A stretch of DNA of 64,000 nt from Diogma glabrata (GCA_963693315.1 OY856188.1:249197394-249261393); one strand, 5' to 3'. Shown: positions 10,511-21,399, counted from the first letter of the stretch. Notes: a model not told the origin generated them from the sequence alone. Program-made: numbers and translations.

Positions 10511-11154
10511 TTTATGGTTTATGGTATATGGTATATGGTATATGGTATATGGTATATGGTATATGGTATATGGTATATGGTATATGGTATATGGTATATG
10601 GTATATGGTATATGGTATATGGTATATGGTATATGGTATATGGTATATGGTATATGGTATATGGTATATGGTATATGGTATATGGTATATGGTATATGGT
10701 ATATGGTATATGGTATATGGTATATGGTATATGGTATATGGTATATGGTATATGGTATATGGTATATGGTATATGGTATATGGTATATGGTATATGGTAT
10801 ATGGTATATGGTATATGGTATATGGTATATGGTATATGGTATATGGTATATGGTATATGATATATGGTATATGGTATATGGTATATGGTATATGGTATAT
10901 GGTATATGGTATATGGTATATTGTATATGGTATATGGTATATGGTATATGGTATATGGTATATGGTATATGGTATATGGTATATGTTATATGGTATATGG
11001 TATATGGTATATGGTATATGGTATATGGTATATGGTATATGGTATATGGTATATGGTATATGGTATATGGTATATGGTATATGGTATATGGTATATGGTA
11101 TATGGTATATGGTATATGGTATATGGAATATGGTATTTGATATATGGTATATGG
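10511..11154 (+). repeat. (TATATGG)92 heptamer satellite
   Basis: 644 bp that divide into 92 consecutive heptamers in one unbroken register. The first two units are TTTATGG. Only a few substitutions occur: TATATGA at 10854, TATATTG at 10917, TATATGT at 10980, and AATATGG then TATTTGA near the right end. There are no insertions or deletions. Because 7 is not a multiple of 3, the unit reads as a 21-bp period (YMVYGIW on the plus strand, PYTIYHI on the minus strand) with no stop in any of the six frames. The long open frames here are therefore a by-product of the repeat, not genes. Confidence 0.97.
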
Positions 11155-11349
11155 TTCAAATGTTTTGTTAATAACTCTAACCATTCAATATATTTTTTAA
11201 ATTAATTTTTACATCAAATTTATAAAAACATTTATAGTTTCAATCAAATTTAGACAAATTTATTAGAAAAATTGGATGTGTGGTTAGATTTGTAGTAAAT
11301 CAATTACAGTCAATCAGAGTTGGATCATAAGATCAGATCTTTTCACAAG

Positions 11350-11520
11350 AGAGTCACCTATTATTTTAATGCAACAATTTATTTATTACTCAACCATCGC
11401 CTATTTTGGTGTAACTGTTTATTTAGTGATATTTTTCTACAATCACCTACTTATTTTGGTGCAACAATTTTTGATGATATTTTTCTGCAATTGCCTATTT
11501 ATTTTATGATAATCATGGCA
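11350..11520 (+). repeat. imperfect repeats with CRCC...GGYG hairpins (family X-like)
   Basis: Two clear units contain a small stem-loop: CGCC/GGTG at 11398-11411 and CACC/GGTG at 11444-11461, each followed by a TAAC or CAAC sequence. Related units occur at 38550-38760 and 46700-47060. Confidence 0.5.
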
Positions 11521-11824
11521 AAGGAGGTAATTCTATTAAAAATACTAATAAATTTTAATCGAATCGAATCATGCGGTAGCTAATTTTCATATATTAACAT
11601 TTGATAGTCATAGTTGATGTAGCGGTGATGGCATTTGCCTGACAATAATTTTTGGTTCTAATTTGCTTCTTATTTTTGTTTCTGCTGATGCAAAAATGTT
11701 CGAGTTCATCCAGCATTTGTAAAAAGCCGAGAATAAAATTTCCGAATTTACTTACTGAAGTTAGTCGAAACAAACTCAAGGCGCGCGTATCGTCAAGGCG
11801 TCAGGATTGATTATGGTTCTGATG

Positions 11825-11890
11825 TCGGGTATCCGGTATCTTGTATGTGGTATTTGGTATTTTATTATCAGATATCAGGTATCAATACTA
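11825..11890 (+). repeat. short degenerate TATCTGG-type heptamers
   Basis: A short run reading GGTATCCGGTATCTTGTATG and similar, ending in TATCAGG variants. It is the fourth patch of this repeat class. Confidence 0.55.
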
Positions 11891-11894
11891 TAGT

Positions 11895-13060
11895 GTAGTT
11901 TATTTTAATATTTTAATTTAGTTTTATTAATATCTAACTACTATATTAAATTTTTATAATTTAAAATAAAACCCAAGCACAATTTGCACAAAGAAAAACG
12001 AACAAACATTTTCAATTTATAATTTTCTATAGAGAAAACTCATTTGACTTATATTATGGTAAAATAATTGGAATAATTTAAAAACTATTTATGGAAATAA
12101 ATCAAACGTAATATTTTAATCAAACAAACTCGTCTGTTATTGAAGTTTTAATTATTTTTATATTAGTGATTTTTTGACTGTCGATTACGATTCGAGAGAA
12201 GTCGCATTTTAATTTTGTGTAATTTGATACATTTGGTCCCATACCAAAAAAATTATCTGTTAAACAATGTAAGGAATCTTGTGCAACAAATTGATGTTGC
12301 TAAAATTTTTGCTTATCTATGTAACAATGAAACAAAAATGTATTTTTTTCTAATATTTTCGAAGTATTACCAATCGCCATAACTATGTTATTGTCAACAA
12401 ATTTAATCAAACTGAAAGTGTCAATTAAAATTTTATAGTTATATAATAAAATACTATATGACATGTTCAAGTTTGATATTCCAATGATTTGAAATAAAAC
12501 AGAGGAAAAACGATCTATCCGTCGTGGTATAAAAACTTGGTATCCTATTTTTTTAAACAATCTACCTTAAAAAATTTCCAATTTTTTTCTAAACACAAGC
12601 AACAATCTTGGTACATTGTAATACATGCTAGTTTTACATTAAATTACAGAATACAGCAAACTTTCAATTATTTATCAACTGATCCTTATATTTTCATATG
12701 TTCGTTACAGAAAATACATGAAAAACTGAAAGATAATTAATTTGATTTATAGTTGCCGCAGTTTATTCCTACATCTAACGAAATAGAAAATATATTCAAA
12801 TTTAAATTTATTACTTTGATAGACAATGCATCTAGGAAGAAAACGATAGATGATCTGGAATAGAAAAGTGAATAGAAATTTTTATCAATTAATTAAACAT
12901 AAACCTTTCTATTTTTGTTTTGATTTTGTGATTCAAACATTGTTTTACCACGACTAAAAAATTGTCACTTACGATATAGTTTTATATGAATTTAACCAAA
13001 AATGAAGTAGGTATGACCACAGTAATATATTGTGGTAGAAAAACATCTTAAGAAGGTAGA
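11895..13060. other. AT-rich DNA, no gene seen
   Basis: AT-rich with short open stretches on both strands that look random. No gene or element terminus can be supported. Confidence 0.6.
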
Positions 13061-13079
13061 GTATAAGTGTCACAAAGAC

Positions 13080-13795
13080 ATTGATCTCTTCATATGATGA
13101 CTTTCTATAGCAGGGCCTCTATTTGTCACCAGTAGTTTAAAGCGTTAAACGATTAAAGACAACATCGCAGAACAGTAAATGGTCTCTCAACCAAGAATTA
13201 AATACATGGGTTTGATGATCGATGCCAGATTGCCATTCAATGACCTCTTCGTGACAATGACCAAGACAGCTAAATGTTAAAGAGCACTTTCGCGTATCAT
13301 CTCAAATTTTGGAGGAGCTAGAGAAACCGAAGGCTACTGCTATACAGTATAGTATCTTCTATCATATTGTATGAAGCACCTATTTGGCCTGATTTCATAG
13401 CTTATGAGTCAAACAAATGGCTGGTGTTATCAGTCAACCAACTAGATGCACTGAAAGCAGTTTGTGTTTTTGCACAGCATATAACAAGTCCAAAATATTA
13501 ATAGCAGATATGATTCCTATCGATATCTTGGCAAAGGAACGACATACGATTTATAATGTTAAAGGTTAAGTCATGACCACATAAAAAAGGAGTAGAAGTG
13601 ATGACAGACTGGCAAAGGTGATGAAAAGAGTCAAAAAAGGGCGGTGGCAGTTTCGGCTTATAGCATCTTAGGAGAGTTTGCTTAACAGAACGCACAGAAG
13701 ACATAGAACTCTAAGATCCTGTCTCTATAAATTTAAAATCTCCCTACAATCCAAACCACACAGGAGAACTAGTAACAGTGGAGCATCTGTGGTTT
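13080..13795 (+). pseudogene. R1-like non-LTR retrotransposon, RT thumb and C-terminal region
   Basis: Plus-strand reading gives QPRIKYMGLMIDARLPF near 13190-13240, then RALSRIISNFGGARE near 13280-13325, LYEAPIWPDF near 13370-13400 and DMIPIDILAKERHTIYN at 13507-13557, followed by GRWQFRLI. This order (KYLGV, ALSRIMPNxGG, LLYGAPIW, IPIDLLAKER, GRWTxRLI) is characteristic of R1-clade elements. Multiple frameshifts and stops separate the blocks. The expected continuation is found at 14930-15330 after about 1.1 kb of unrelated sequence, so the element appears to have been interrupted. Confidence 0.8.
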
Positions 13796-13984
13796 TTAAT
13801 TAATTTCTTGAAAAATATTTTTTGAGGCTAGCTGCACTCTTTGCTAAATTTTTTAAGGATCTAACTCCTACGATAGCTTCAAAAAAATCAAACTGTGGAT
13901 TGCAAACTGTTACTGAAAATGAGAGACGAAATATACAAACAAAACGAATGACCATTGTGGAGAAAATGAAAACCCAAGATTGTG

Positions 13985-14515
13985 CTTTATTGTGCAACAG
14001 TTGTACTGTTGTATTGGATGTTCTACTTAGAAAGAATATCATATCCCCAATGAAAAAAAGTTGGAACGCTAAAACGACTTATCAATCTGAAGTTAGCCTC
14101 GCAATTTTGAAAAAAAAAAAAAATGGAAAACAAAAATTCATATCCCTGATGAAAACATTTTATAATGCTAAAATAATTTTTTTGAGTAGAAGCTAACCTC
14201 ACCATTGTGCAAACAAATTAAAAACAAGGGGTGTACTGTATTGTTTTAGAGTTGTGCTGGTTGTGCTACTCATAAAAACGTTCGTACCACTAATGAAGGA
14301 ATTGAAAAAGCTTAATCGATCTTTTGAGTAGAAACTAGCTGCGCCATTTTGTAAAAAATGATATGCAAACGTTGTACTGTATTTTGCTCGTGTTGTGCTG
14401 GTTGTGCTACTCAGATATAAATTTCCTATCACTAACAGAAAACTATTACAACGTTGGTATGGTACGTGGTACGAAGTTTTTTATGACTAGCACAATCAGC
14501 ACAACTCTAGCGCTG
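13985..14515 (+). repeat. minisatellite with about 150-bp units, last unit inverted
   Basis: Units share a GTTGTGCTGGTTGTGCTACTC core (seen at 14252-14272 and 14392-14412, with a diverged form near 14003), followed by a CCACTAATGAA-like segment and a TTTTGAGTAGAAACTAGC segment. A reversed copy of the core, GACTAGCACAATCAGCACAAC, lies at 14485-14505. The array sits between the two halves of the R1-like element. Confidence 0.65.
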
Positions 14516-14669
14516 CTATACAACACATACTTTATTTTTCTTTTTTTTTCCAACTGGCGGGATTAAATACTGCTTGAAAAATCGCTCAAACGATGCAAGA
14601 ATAATGCAAACTCATGTAAAATCCATTTGATATTTTCAGAAACCCGTTCATTTATAGTTTATTTTTAAA

Positions 14670-14890
14670 GAATTGTCAAATCATTTCTACTATGTTCCAG
14701 TGAATTCAGATAAGTAAGGTAAGAGCCTATCTTAGTGGGATTAGAACTACCAATCAATTTAATAGCTCTCCGTTGCAGATTATCAAGATATTTCAAACTT
14801 GTTACGTATGTTTCATTCAATTTATGAGAATAATACTTCATAGTACTTTATGCAAGGACGTATAAATGACTTGTAGTCCATAAGAAGCTG
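14670..14890 (-). pseudogene. CR1/Jockey-like non-LTR RT C-terminus
   Basis: On the minus strand the sequence reads YKSFIRPCIKYY followed by KYLDNLQRRAIKLIGSSNPT and then LNSLEHSRNDL. These match the thumb region (YKxxIRPxxEY, LQRRAxxLI, SLEHRR) of CR1- and Jockey-type elements. Frames shift between blocks. It lies within the gap of the R1-like element and is in the opposite orientation. Confidence 0.75.
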
Positions 14891-14929
14891 TTAAATAATA
14901 ATAAAAAAAATATATGCTGTCACGGGATA

Positions 14930-15330
14930 CCAGGCAGAAACATAAAAGTTTATTGTAGAATTTATATTTATAAACGCTCTTGACACCGATGTTTTCAGGC
15001 CATGGATGTTTCCGTAAGCACTTAAACAAGTATAACTGCGTAGCGGACACAAGCTGCCTTTACTTGAGTGGAAGACAAAGAACGCAGAGCACGTGCTAGT
15101 CGAATGCGGAAGGTTTACAAACACACGAAGATTTATTGAACATCATATGGAAGCATAAATCACTCCAAATAGACTCGTGAGATTTATGCTGTGTTCACCA
15201 GACAACTGGAACATATCGAATGAGATCATCAAAAGTGTGATGGAACGACTTAGATAAGATGAACGAAGAGCAGCCATGCTCAACACTATGCCGCAAAGCC
15301 ATGAAAACATAACATTATGATTATGAGAGA
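14930..15330 (+). pseudogene. R1-like element C-terminal Cys/His region
   Basis: The frame reads SGHGCFRKHLNKYNC near 14995-15040, then, after a frameshift, NAEHVLVECGRF near 15077-15112, and MERLR near 15240. This is the R1-clade C-terminus (SGHGxFRxYL, CPxC, AEHVxxxCPRF). It continues the fragment at 13080-13795. Confidence 0.8.
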
Positions 15331-15564
15331 GTTATACACTCAATCCCTGCCCTACGAAAGAATGCCTTAATTGTTGGTACTACAGGTATGCAACAGGACC
15401 GCGAGCAAAGGGGATGGCTTTACCCAGTAAAACGTCGTGTCTCACACTTGGAAAAGCACACTTGGAACCCAGTAATCTTTGAACTTTTATCTACTCACCC
15501 ATTTCTCACTTACGCCCAGTGCCAACGGCAAGCAGTGTAAATAATTATTATGTGAAACCCTGGT

Positions 15565-15770
15565 AAGTCTGATTTAAAAAATTGGATGTCAAGCTGCAGT
15601 GGATTAATGGAAATTATCGCAGAAAAGTTGAGAGAATTATAACTTTTAGAGTTTAAAGAGGAAACCAATACAATGCGTGTACTAGGAGTGCAGTGGAATT
15701 CAAACAAAGATCAGTTCTGGTTTACAGTAAAACACCAACTGAACCGATACACACTAAGTAAGCAATACTC
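15565..15770 (+). pseudogene. BEL/Pao retrotransposon RT fragment
   Basis: Plus-strand translation near 15575-15770 gives NWMSSCSGLMEIIAEKLREL, a stop, then LEFKEETNTMRVLGVQWNS and DQFWFTV. The LxKWxSN...LGxQWNxxxDxFxFxV layout is diagnostic of BEL/Pao pol. Nothing else of the element is recognisable on either side. Confidence 0.75.
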
Positions 15771-15774
15771 TTTA

Positions 15775-16640
15775 AAACCTATTCATTATATCACATTCGA
15801 TTATTTTCATCAAAATACGTGAGATCAATAATTAAATTGGGATGATTACCTGTATGATTCTGATCACATCTGAGACCAAGGATTAGTGAATAAAAATGAT
15901 TTTACTGTCTCGACCCAAATTGTGGTCATTTATTTGCTAAACTTATTAAATTATTATTAAAGTTATTTCATAATCATGAACATTTTCGTACTGCTTGGTT
16001 ATCCAAGACTCTGGCAGATGGGTGTAGAGAACCGAGATTTTGGAGATTTAGCGAGTGAACTACGGGATTTACAACAATGGTATTCCAGTCCTTTTTAGCT
16101 TAGAAAATTTGAACAACATATGTCAAATATTGAACTGTAATAATAAAAAGGAAATCGAAAGCAAAATTCCAAAATTCAAGAAGCAAGAGGAACCCCGTTT
16201 CGGTTTATGGTATAGCAGTGAATTATAAAAATACCCAAACAATCGTTATTTTCTTATCAACATGTATTGGAGGGATTGAGGTTTAATTAATTATAATTAT
16301 TAACCTTTTTGATACCCTACAAATGCAAGTAAGCTATGGCCTTATTTTTTGATTGAAAATTTTGTCTGTAAGCCCAGACTTAGTCAAATTATCCCACAGG
16401 TAAGTTCGTCGATTTTAATAATTTAGGTTTTGTTTGCTAAATTGAGATCGAAAAATCTAATTTGAAATAGTAAAATTTTGCCAACGTTAGAAGTTTTCCT
16501 ATTAATCGCAATCCGGTCCATTTAATGGAAACGATTATGAATGTAAGAACTTTCACCCTGATGCACCCTGAATAACAGTAAATATTTCTTGCCGAAATAT
16601 GAACTGAAATCCCCATTTTACGTTAAAAGTGTTTGTGAAA
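15775..16640. other. AT-rich DNA, no gene identified
   Basis: A short readable stretch near 16000-16080 (LGYPRLWQMGVENRDFG) has no recognised family. Otherwise I see nothing. Confidence 0.5.
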
Positions 16641-17135
16641 TTTACTGAGCACATAAATTCCACATTTATAGTTCTAGGTGACTTTAACGTTCACAATTAA
16701 AAAATATCTCACTCATGGATTAGTAAACTGGCTGTACTTATTGCTCTTTATGATTATAATTCTACCCAAATAATAGACCAGAATTCAACGTTCCCGGCCA
16801 AAGGAGTAGCTTATTCGATTTTTATTTGACAAACGTCAGTTCAAATGGTTCAATTTAAAGTATTTAAGCTTTAGGAGGATCCAAAATTTAAAATTCAATT
16901 TAACTAAGACGAAATGTTAGGAAACGTTAGACATAGTGCCTATGTTAGAGAGCAATTTTTGTAAGAAACTAGTAGTTGCCAATTCCTAGGGTTGATTTTA
17001 AAATACGGCCGATATTTTTTCGTAAAATATCATACGGAAGATGCTTTTACAAATAAATACTAACAAGGCATCTGGGTCTGATCGTATTCCTTTAACTATT
17101 CTTACAACATTTGATAAGGAATTAGCACCAAAAAC
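16640..17135 (+). pseudogene. CR1/Jockey-like element: endonuclease C-terminus and RT N-terminus
   Basis: TFIVLGDFNVHN near 16662-16700 is the APE catalytic GDFN motif, with downstream TQIIDQNSTFP matching the LTQxxxxPTR region. At 17040-17130 INTNKASGSDRIPLTIL matches the KAxGPDGIP block at the RT N-terminus. The two parts are collinear on the plus strand but separated by frame breaks and a shortened linker. Confidence 0.75.
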
Positions 17136-17139
17136 AATT

Positions 17140-17490
17140 ATGAATCAGCGTATTGCTAACAGTTTTTAATTCAACAAAAGCAAAACTCAAGTTTGTCATT
17201 TTTTTAGGTTTGAATATACATACCAAGATTTTTTAACCAAGTCTCGCATTGGGAAAACATTTAACTATGCTGACGCCGTTGGTGGAAAGCAATTGGTTTA
17301 CATAGGAAAGAGTCTATAAGAAGAACTGCATTGTCCTTTCATGGTGCATAAACATCGAGTTTGGTCGCTAAACAGGAGCTTCCTCATATATTACACAATC
17401 GAGGGTCTCAGTATGAAGGCCACAGTATAACTTACAGAGATCTCAATGTTAATCGATGGAATCAACCACTTTTAAGCTGTCGACAAACAC
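17140..17490. other. unassigned decayed sequence
   Basis: Moderately GC-containing sequence with short open stretches (for example FLTKSRIGKTFNYADAVGG near 17232-17290) that I cannot place in a family. It may be more of an element but nothing decides it. Confidence 0.35.
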
Positions 17491-17510
17491 AACGCTAAAG
17501 CCGGGCATTC

Positions 17511-17625
17511 ACATACAACGGAAACAGAAACAGAAACCGAATTTCATACAAATTTGACAGATAAAAATTCGGTTTCTGTAAAATTTGTATGAAATTCGGT
17601 TTCGGTTTCTGTTTCCGTTGTATGT
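17511..17625. mobile_element. foldback / MITE-like palindrome
   Basis: Two arms of about 50 bp are near-perfect reverse complements. The left arm starts ACATACAACGGAAACAGAAA and the right arm ends with the complement ...GTTTCCGTTGTATGT. The centre is a 15-bp AT-rich loop. Weaker pairing extends outward from about 17493 (CTAAAGCC) to 17640 (GCCTTAG). It would fold into a single long hairpin. No transposase; no target duplication can be fixed. Confidence 0.8.
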
Positions 17626-17869
17626 GGTTTCAAGCCTTAGCTTACTCGCCAATAACCATTGTTAAACTCTACCTATTCTTCCTTTTAGCAACGACTGCAA
17701 GACTACTTATCTCCTAGATCCCGAATATTCATTGATGCCATTGAAAAATAAATCCACGTCAAGATCCGCTCTTCGAATTCGTCGTTTCTGACGTATTCGC
17801 AAATTTTTTCGTTCTAACACTTTTTTTTTCAATTTTTAAACTTCCAAACGACCTAAGGTACCATACCAG

Positions 17870-19440
17870 GGTCGAGCTATTGAATCAAACAGTAACTATC
17901 CCAAGACACTTTCCGGTGTCCACAGCTGTTCAACTGGAAATATATGGTGAGCTGGATAGGATGTTATAACGGGGTTTCATAGAAGAGAGTCAAAGTGCAT
18001 GGTCGTCGCCCATTGCAGGTGTTCGAAAGGTAAATAAGCAAGTAAGAATTTGCCCTGATGCTCGTAAGGTAAATGCGGTTACAATAAAGGATGCCTATCC
18101 GTTGCCACTGATTGATGGACTGCTTAGTCAACTAGACTATACCAAATATATTTCATCCATTGACTTTAAAGTTGTCTTTTGGCAAATACTACCTGATGTA
18201 TCTTTTAGAGATAAAACAGCATTACCATTTCACAGTTATACCTTTTAGGTTGTGCAATGCACCTCAAACCTTATGTAGATTCATGCATAAAGTAATTCCA
18301 TACCACTTGACTTACTTCCATACATGATAGGTTCTTTGTGTATTTAGACGATTTACTAATAGTTTCAGCAGATTTAGAACAGCATTTTTTGTTGTTGAGT
18401 AATATCGCCGATTTGCTGAAAGCAGCCAATTTGACAATCAATATTGAAAAGAGTAAATGTTCTTAAAGAGACCAGATATTTAGGTCATGTTATAAGAAAT
18501 GGAATTATTCGAGTAGATTCTGATAAAGTGGTATCAATTGCAAACTTCCCAGTACCAAAAACAGTTCGGCAACTTCGACGCTTTGTTGAATGTTGTTGAA
18601 CTCTAAACTCTGTCATCCGGCCATCACTTTCTTGGGATGGCCGGATGACATCATCGTTTCACTGCCAGCTATGCTCAAACTATGAATCCTTTGACATATC
18701 TGCTAAAGAAAACCCAAAAGCTTAACTGGAATAGACAAGCCCAAATTGCATTCGAGGCACTGAAAAACGCACTAACATCTGCCCCTGTACTACGAAATGC
18801 AGATTTTACGCGTCCAATTTTATATACAATGTGACGCCAGCTCAGGTGGAATAGGTAGCATGCTTTTCCAAAAGTCTGAGCAGGATGAAGAACACCCAAT
18901 CGCATATTTTTCAAACAAACTAAATTCGGCACAGCGAAAATACCGCGTAACGGAGCAAGAGTGCCTAGCTGCTGTTATGAGCGTAAACAAATTAAGACCC
19001 TATATATTGAAGGCTACACCTTTACGATCATCAGAGACCATTCCAGTCTTCGTTGGTTAATGGATCAAAGCAACCACTCTGGACGACTTGCCAGATTGAG
19101 TCTTAAACTCTAAGGGTTTGATTTTAATATAGAATATAGGAATGGTTCTCAAAATAAAGTACCAGATGTACTTTCTAGAGTTGAGCTGGAAGAGTTAGTG
19201 AAAACAGCAAACTGCCAAAATGATGAGAACGTAAGTCCTTTACATGTACACCTAAACTCTGACACTTTCAAGGATCTGTGTTACTTAGCCAGGATTAAAA
19301 GCCTGAGAGAAAATCCAGGAATTAAATCAAATTTAAAAGTCTTAGATAATAAGTTATATATTCTTTCAAATGCGAGTGATGATAACCTCACAGACATTTT
19401 AATGTGATAACGTCTCTGAATATCCGAAGATACCATGCCA
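17870..19440 (+). pseudogene. Ty3/gypsy RT and RNase H (copy G2)
   Basis: From about 17872 the plus strand reads a gypsy RT. IPRHFPVSTAVQLEIYGEL is followed by RGFIEESQSAWSSPI, RICPDARKVNAVTIKDAYP and SSIDFKVVFWQI. YLDDLLIVSADL has an intact YLDD at 18341-18352. RYLGHVIRNGIIRVDSDKV follows. RNase H comes next: QCDASSGGIGSMLFQ, TEQECLAA and RDHSSLRWLMD carry the D, E and D residues, and PDVLSR ends the domain near 19185. Several stops and shifts, and a small inverted insertion at 18585-18650, break the frame. The residues 19198-19407 remain open and form the start of the spacer before integrase. Confidence 0.9.
18611..18650. repeat. 15-bp perfect hairpin inside G2
   Basis: TGTCATCCGGCCATC at 18611-18625 pairs perfectly with GATGGCCGGATGACA at 18636-18650 across a 10-nt loop. 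The right arm is the normal coding sequence (read as MAG-stop-HHRF before the conserved NPLTYLL). The left arm is therefore an extra, inverted copy inserted next to it. Confidence 0.85.
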
Positions 19441-19499
19441 AATAGGGATTTTAATCAATTGAGATTTACTTGTTTTATGGCTCACGCAAATTGCAATCA

Positions 19500-19690
19500 A
19501 ACAAAAATTTGTTGTTTTATTTTTATTTGCCACCTTTAAGTGTATCAAAAGGATGATATTCATTTATTTTTTTAGCCAATTTTTTGAGAAACATAAATTG
19601 GAAAACATTATCGATTAAAAACTTATGTCAAACAAAATTAATTGTTTTTTGTAATTTTTGCAATATGTTTAGAATATAGGAAAGGGTTTG
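19500..19690 (+). repeat. dispersed repeat family Y, copy Y3 (partial)
   Basis: Contains AAGTGTATCAAAA, then TTTAGCCAATTTTTTG, then GTAATTTTTGCAATATGTTTAG, in the same order as the copy at 58790-59450. It interrupts G2 between RNase H and integrase. Confidence 0.6.
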
Positions 19691-19794
19691 GAATTTATTG
19701 AACATTAAAATGTTTAACTATTTTCATTTGTTACATCGTGAGGTAGACCCAGTACCCTTGAGATGTCTCAAGCCGGACACAAGAAATATGTGAA

Positions 19795-20115
19795 TTAATT
19801 CAGAAAGAAATTTAGCGAATATCCTTTGCGTGGCAAACGCCTATTATTTTCCCCTTGTCATCCGTCAACTCATAAGCTTCGTGACCTATTTTTCGCAAAA
19901 CAATGCCTTTAATAAATTTTTTGAGCTTTTGAGCTTTTGAGTTTTACTGAAAATCCAATGACAGCATTGCTTTGCAAAAAACTCCTAGCATAAACGCTTT
20001 GTCTGGGTACAAAAACACGAGGCCTGTTACGAAGATTGTAAGATATTTCGCTGATAGGCTTCCCGAAGATGCTTGAGAATTTTATCTTGTACGCTAGAAA
20101 GTTTGTTTGTGACAA
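19795..20115 (-). pseudogene. Ty3/gypsy integrase C-terminus, different family, inserted in G2
   Basis: On the minus strand 20115-19920 reads YNLRNRPRVFVPRQSVYARS and FLQSNAVIGFSVKL. After a frame shift it continues with GIVLRKIGHEAYELTDDKG and VCHAKDIR near 19895-19815. This is the C-terminal barrel of a gypsy integrase (NLRxR, VYxR, AKFxPK, YELxDxxG, YHAKDI). Its sequence differs from G1/G2, and it is in the opposite orientation to the G2 gene around it. Confidence 0.8.
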
Positions 20116-20124
20116 TCATAAGCG

Positions 20125-21190
20125 ATATTTGTTGAAACTTGGAAATTGTGGATCCCCAAGGAGTTAACGACCAAGTTTATTTCCCAGCCTCATGATCCTC
20201 CTACTTATGCAGACCGGGGAGCTGCGAAGACCTTATATCACCAACGACGATTTTATTAATGGTCCTGGCCAAGCGAATTAAATCCTATATCTCTCAATGT
20301 GACATCTGTAAGACTGTCAGAGCGCCTAACACAGTTATCCATGTTCCCATGGTGGCGTCATTTTAATCTAAAAGACTATGCCAACGATTATGCATTAATA
20401 TAATCGGTTTATACTCCCTAACTAGATCCGGTCTTATAGCAAATTTAACTGTCTTAGACCATCTCACTAAGCTCTCGTTTATTTTGTTTTTATGGAAATT
20501 TACTTCCGAGCCTATCTGGAAACTACTAGTTTCCAATATCTTCCATGTCTTAGGATGTTCTGAAGCAATTATCTCAGACAATGGGTCGCACTTTAGATCT
20601 TAATTGTTTGAAACCATCCTTCCACGACATACTTTTACAGACTTGTACTCGCCACAAGCTAACGCGTCCGAACGGGTCAACATAAGTGTAATCGCTGGAA
20701 TACGTGCGTACCTGATCTGACCGAATACTATACCAGTGAGACGTGCATCTTAGTTAAATTCTTTGTGCTTTTCATTGTTCTGTATATAAAACTATAGGGT
20801 ATTCTTATTATTATGACTTCTTAGGGCTACCTATCATAACTCATGGGACGTTCTCCTCTTTACTCCAACCCTTAAATTACCTGAACGAGAGTGGAAAAAC
20901 CCTTGATCGTCCAGATTAATTATTCAAGATTCTCTCTCAAATGAGAGAGCTGACCGCTCAAGCCTTATTACGAAATGCAGCTCGCTACAATTTGCGGCCC
21001 AAAAACGCGTTTTCGTCCCCGATGACATCGGCTTCCGTCGAAACTTCGTACGGAAAGGAACCAATTTATCATATAGCTGAAAAGCGAAAATTGGCTCCGA
21101 AATTCGTGTAGGCCAAAGTTATTAGGTTAGTTGGTAACGAGTCTTTCGAACTCGGGGATCTCATTTCCCGACGATGCGAAATATACCGTT
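20125..21190 (+). pseudogene. Ty3/gypsy integrase (copy G2)
   Basis: Starting WKLWIPKEL near 20135, the frame carries the HHCC zinc-binding region ending YISQCDICKTVRAPN at about 20290-20335. The core follows. INIIGLYSLTRSG near 20393 has Asn in place of the first catalytic Asp; VLDHLTKLSF follows; ISDNGSHF keeps the second Asp near 20577; YSPQANASERVN keeps the Glu near 20648-20682. The C-terminal barrel with YNLRPK and KLAPKFV...AKVIRLVG lies near 20988-21140, ending ELGDLISR. Stops and shifts are frequent. It is the same family as G1. No LTR was found on either side. Confidence 0.88.
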
Positions 21191-21321
21191 CCAAAGATCA
21201 ATAAAGGTGTACTTGCCTCTATTTCTTAATTTATTTCCTTTTTTCCAAAGGTTCCCTCTTATTTTTCTTTCCTACCTTTATTTCTCGGATCATTGGCTTT
21301 AAATTTCTTTTGTTTGCCTAA

Positions 21322-21395
21322 AATAGCTTAGTCGGTAGAACTTTGGGGCTTAGGTTCGATGTTTAGGTTTGAGTTCAGCTCCCATTTCATTTCTA
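21322..21395 (+). other. tRNA-like relic, weak
   Basis: TAGCTTAGTCGG resembles an internal A box with a D-arm. It is followed about 40 nt later by GGTTTGAGTTC, a degenerate B box. Stems do not pair well, so at best it is a tRNA-derived relic or a chance match. Confidence 0.2.
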
Positions 21396-21399
21396 AAGT

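Noticed and set aside
10486..11205. Several open frames of 113-226 codons on both strands with YMVYGIW or PYTIYHI repeats.
   Set aside because: They are produced by the 7-bp TATATGG satellite, which has no stop in any frame.
13822..14432. Overlapping open frames on both strands, including ones with repeated SSTTSTT.
   Set aside because: They coincide with the 150-bp minisatellite; the repeated residues mirror the repeated GTTGTGCTGGTTGTGCTACT core.
21322..21395. Apparent tRNA gene with A and B boxes.
   Set aside because: Acceptor, anticodon and T stems do not pair; kept only as a weak tRNA-like relic.
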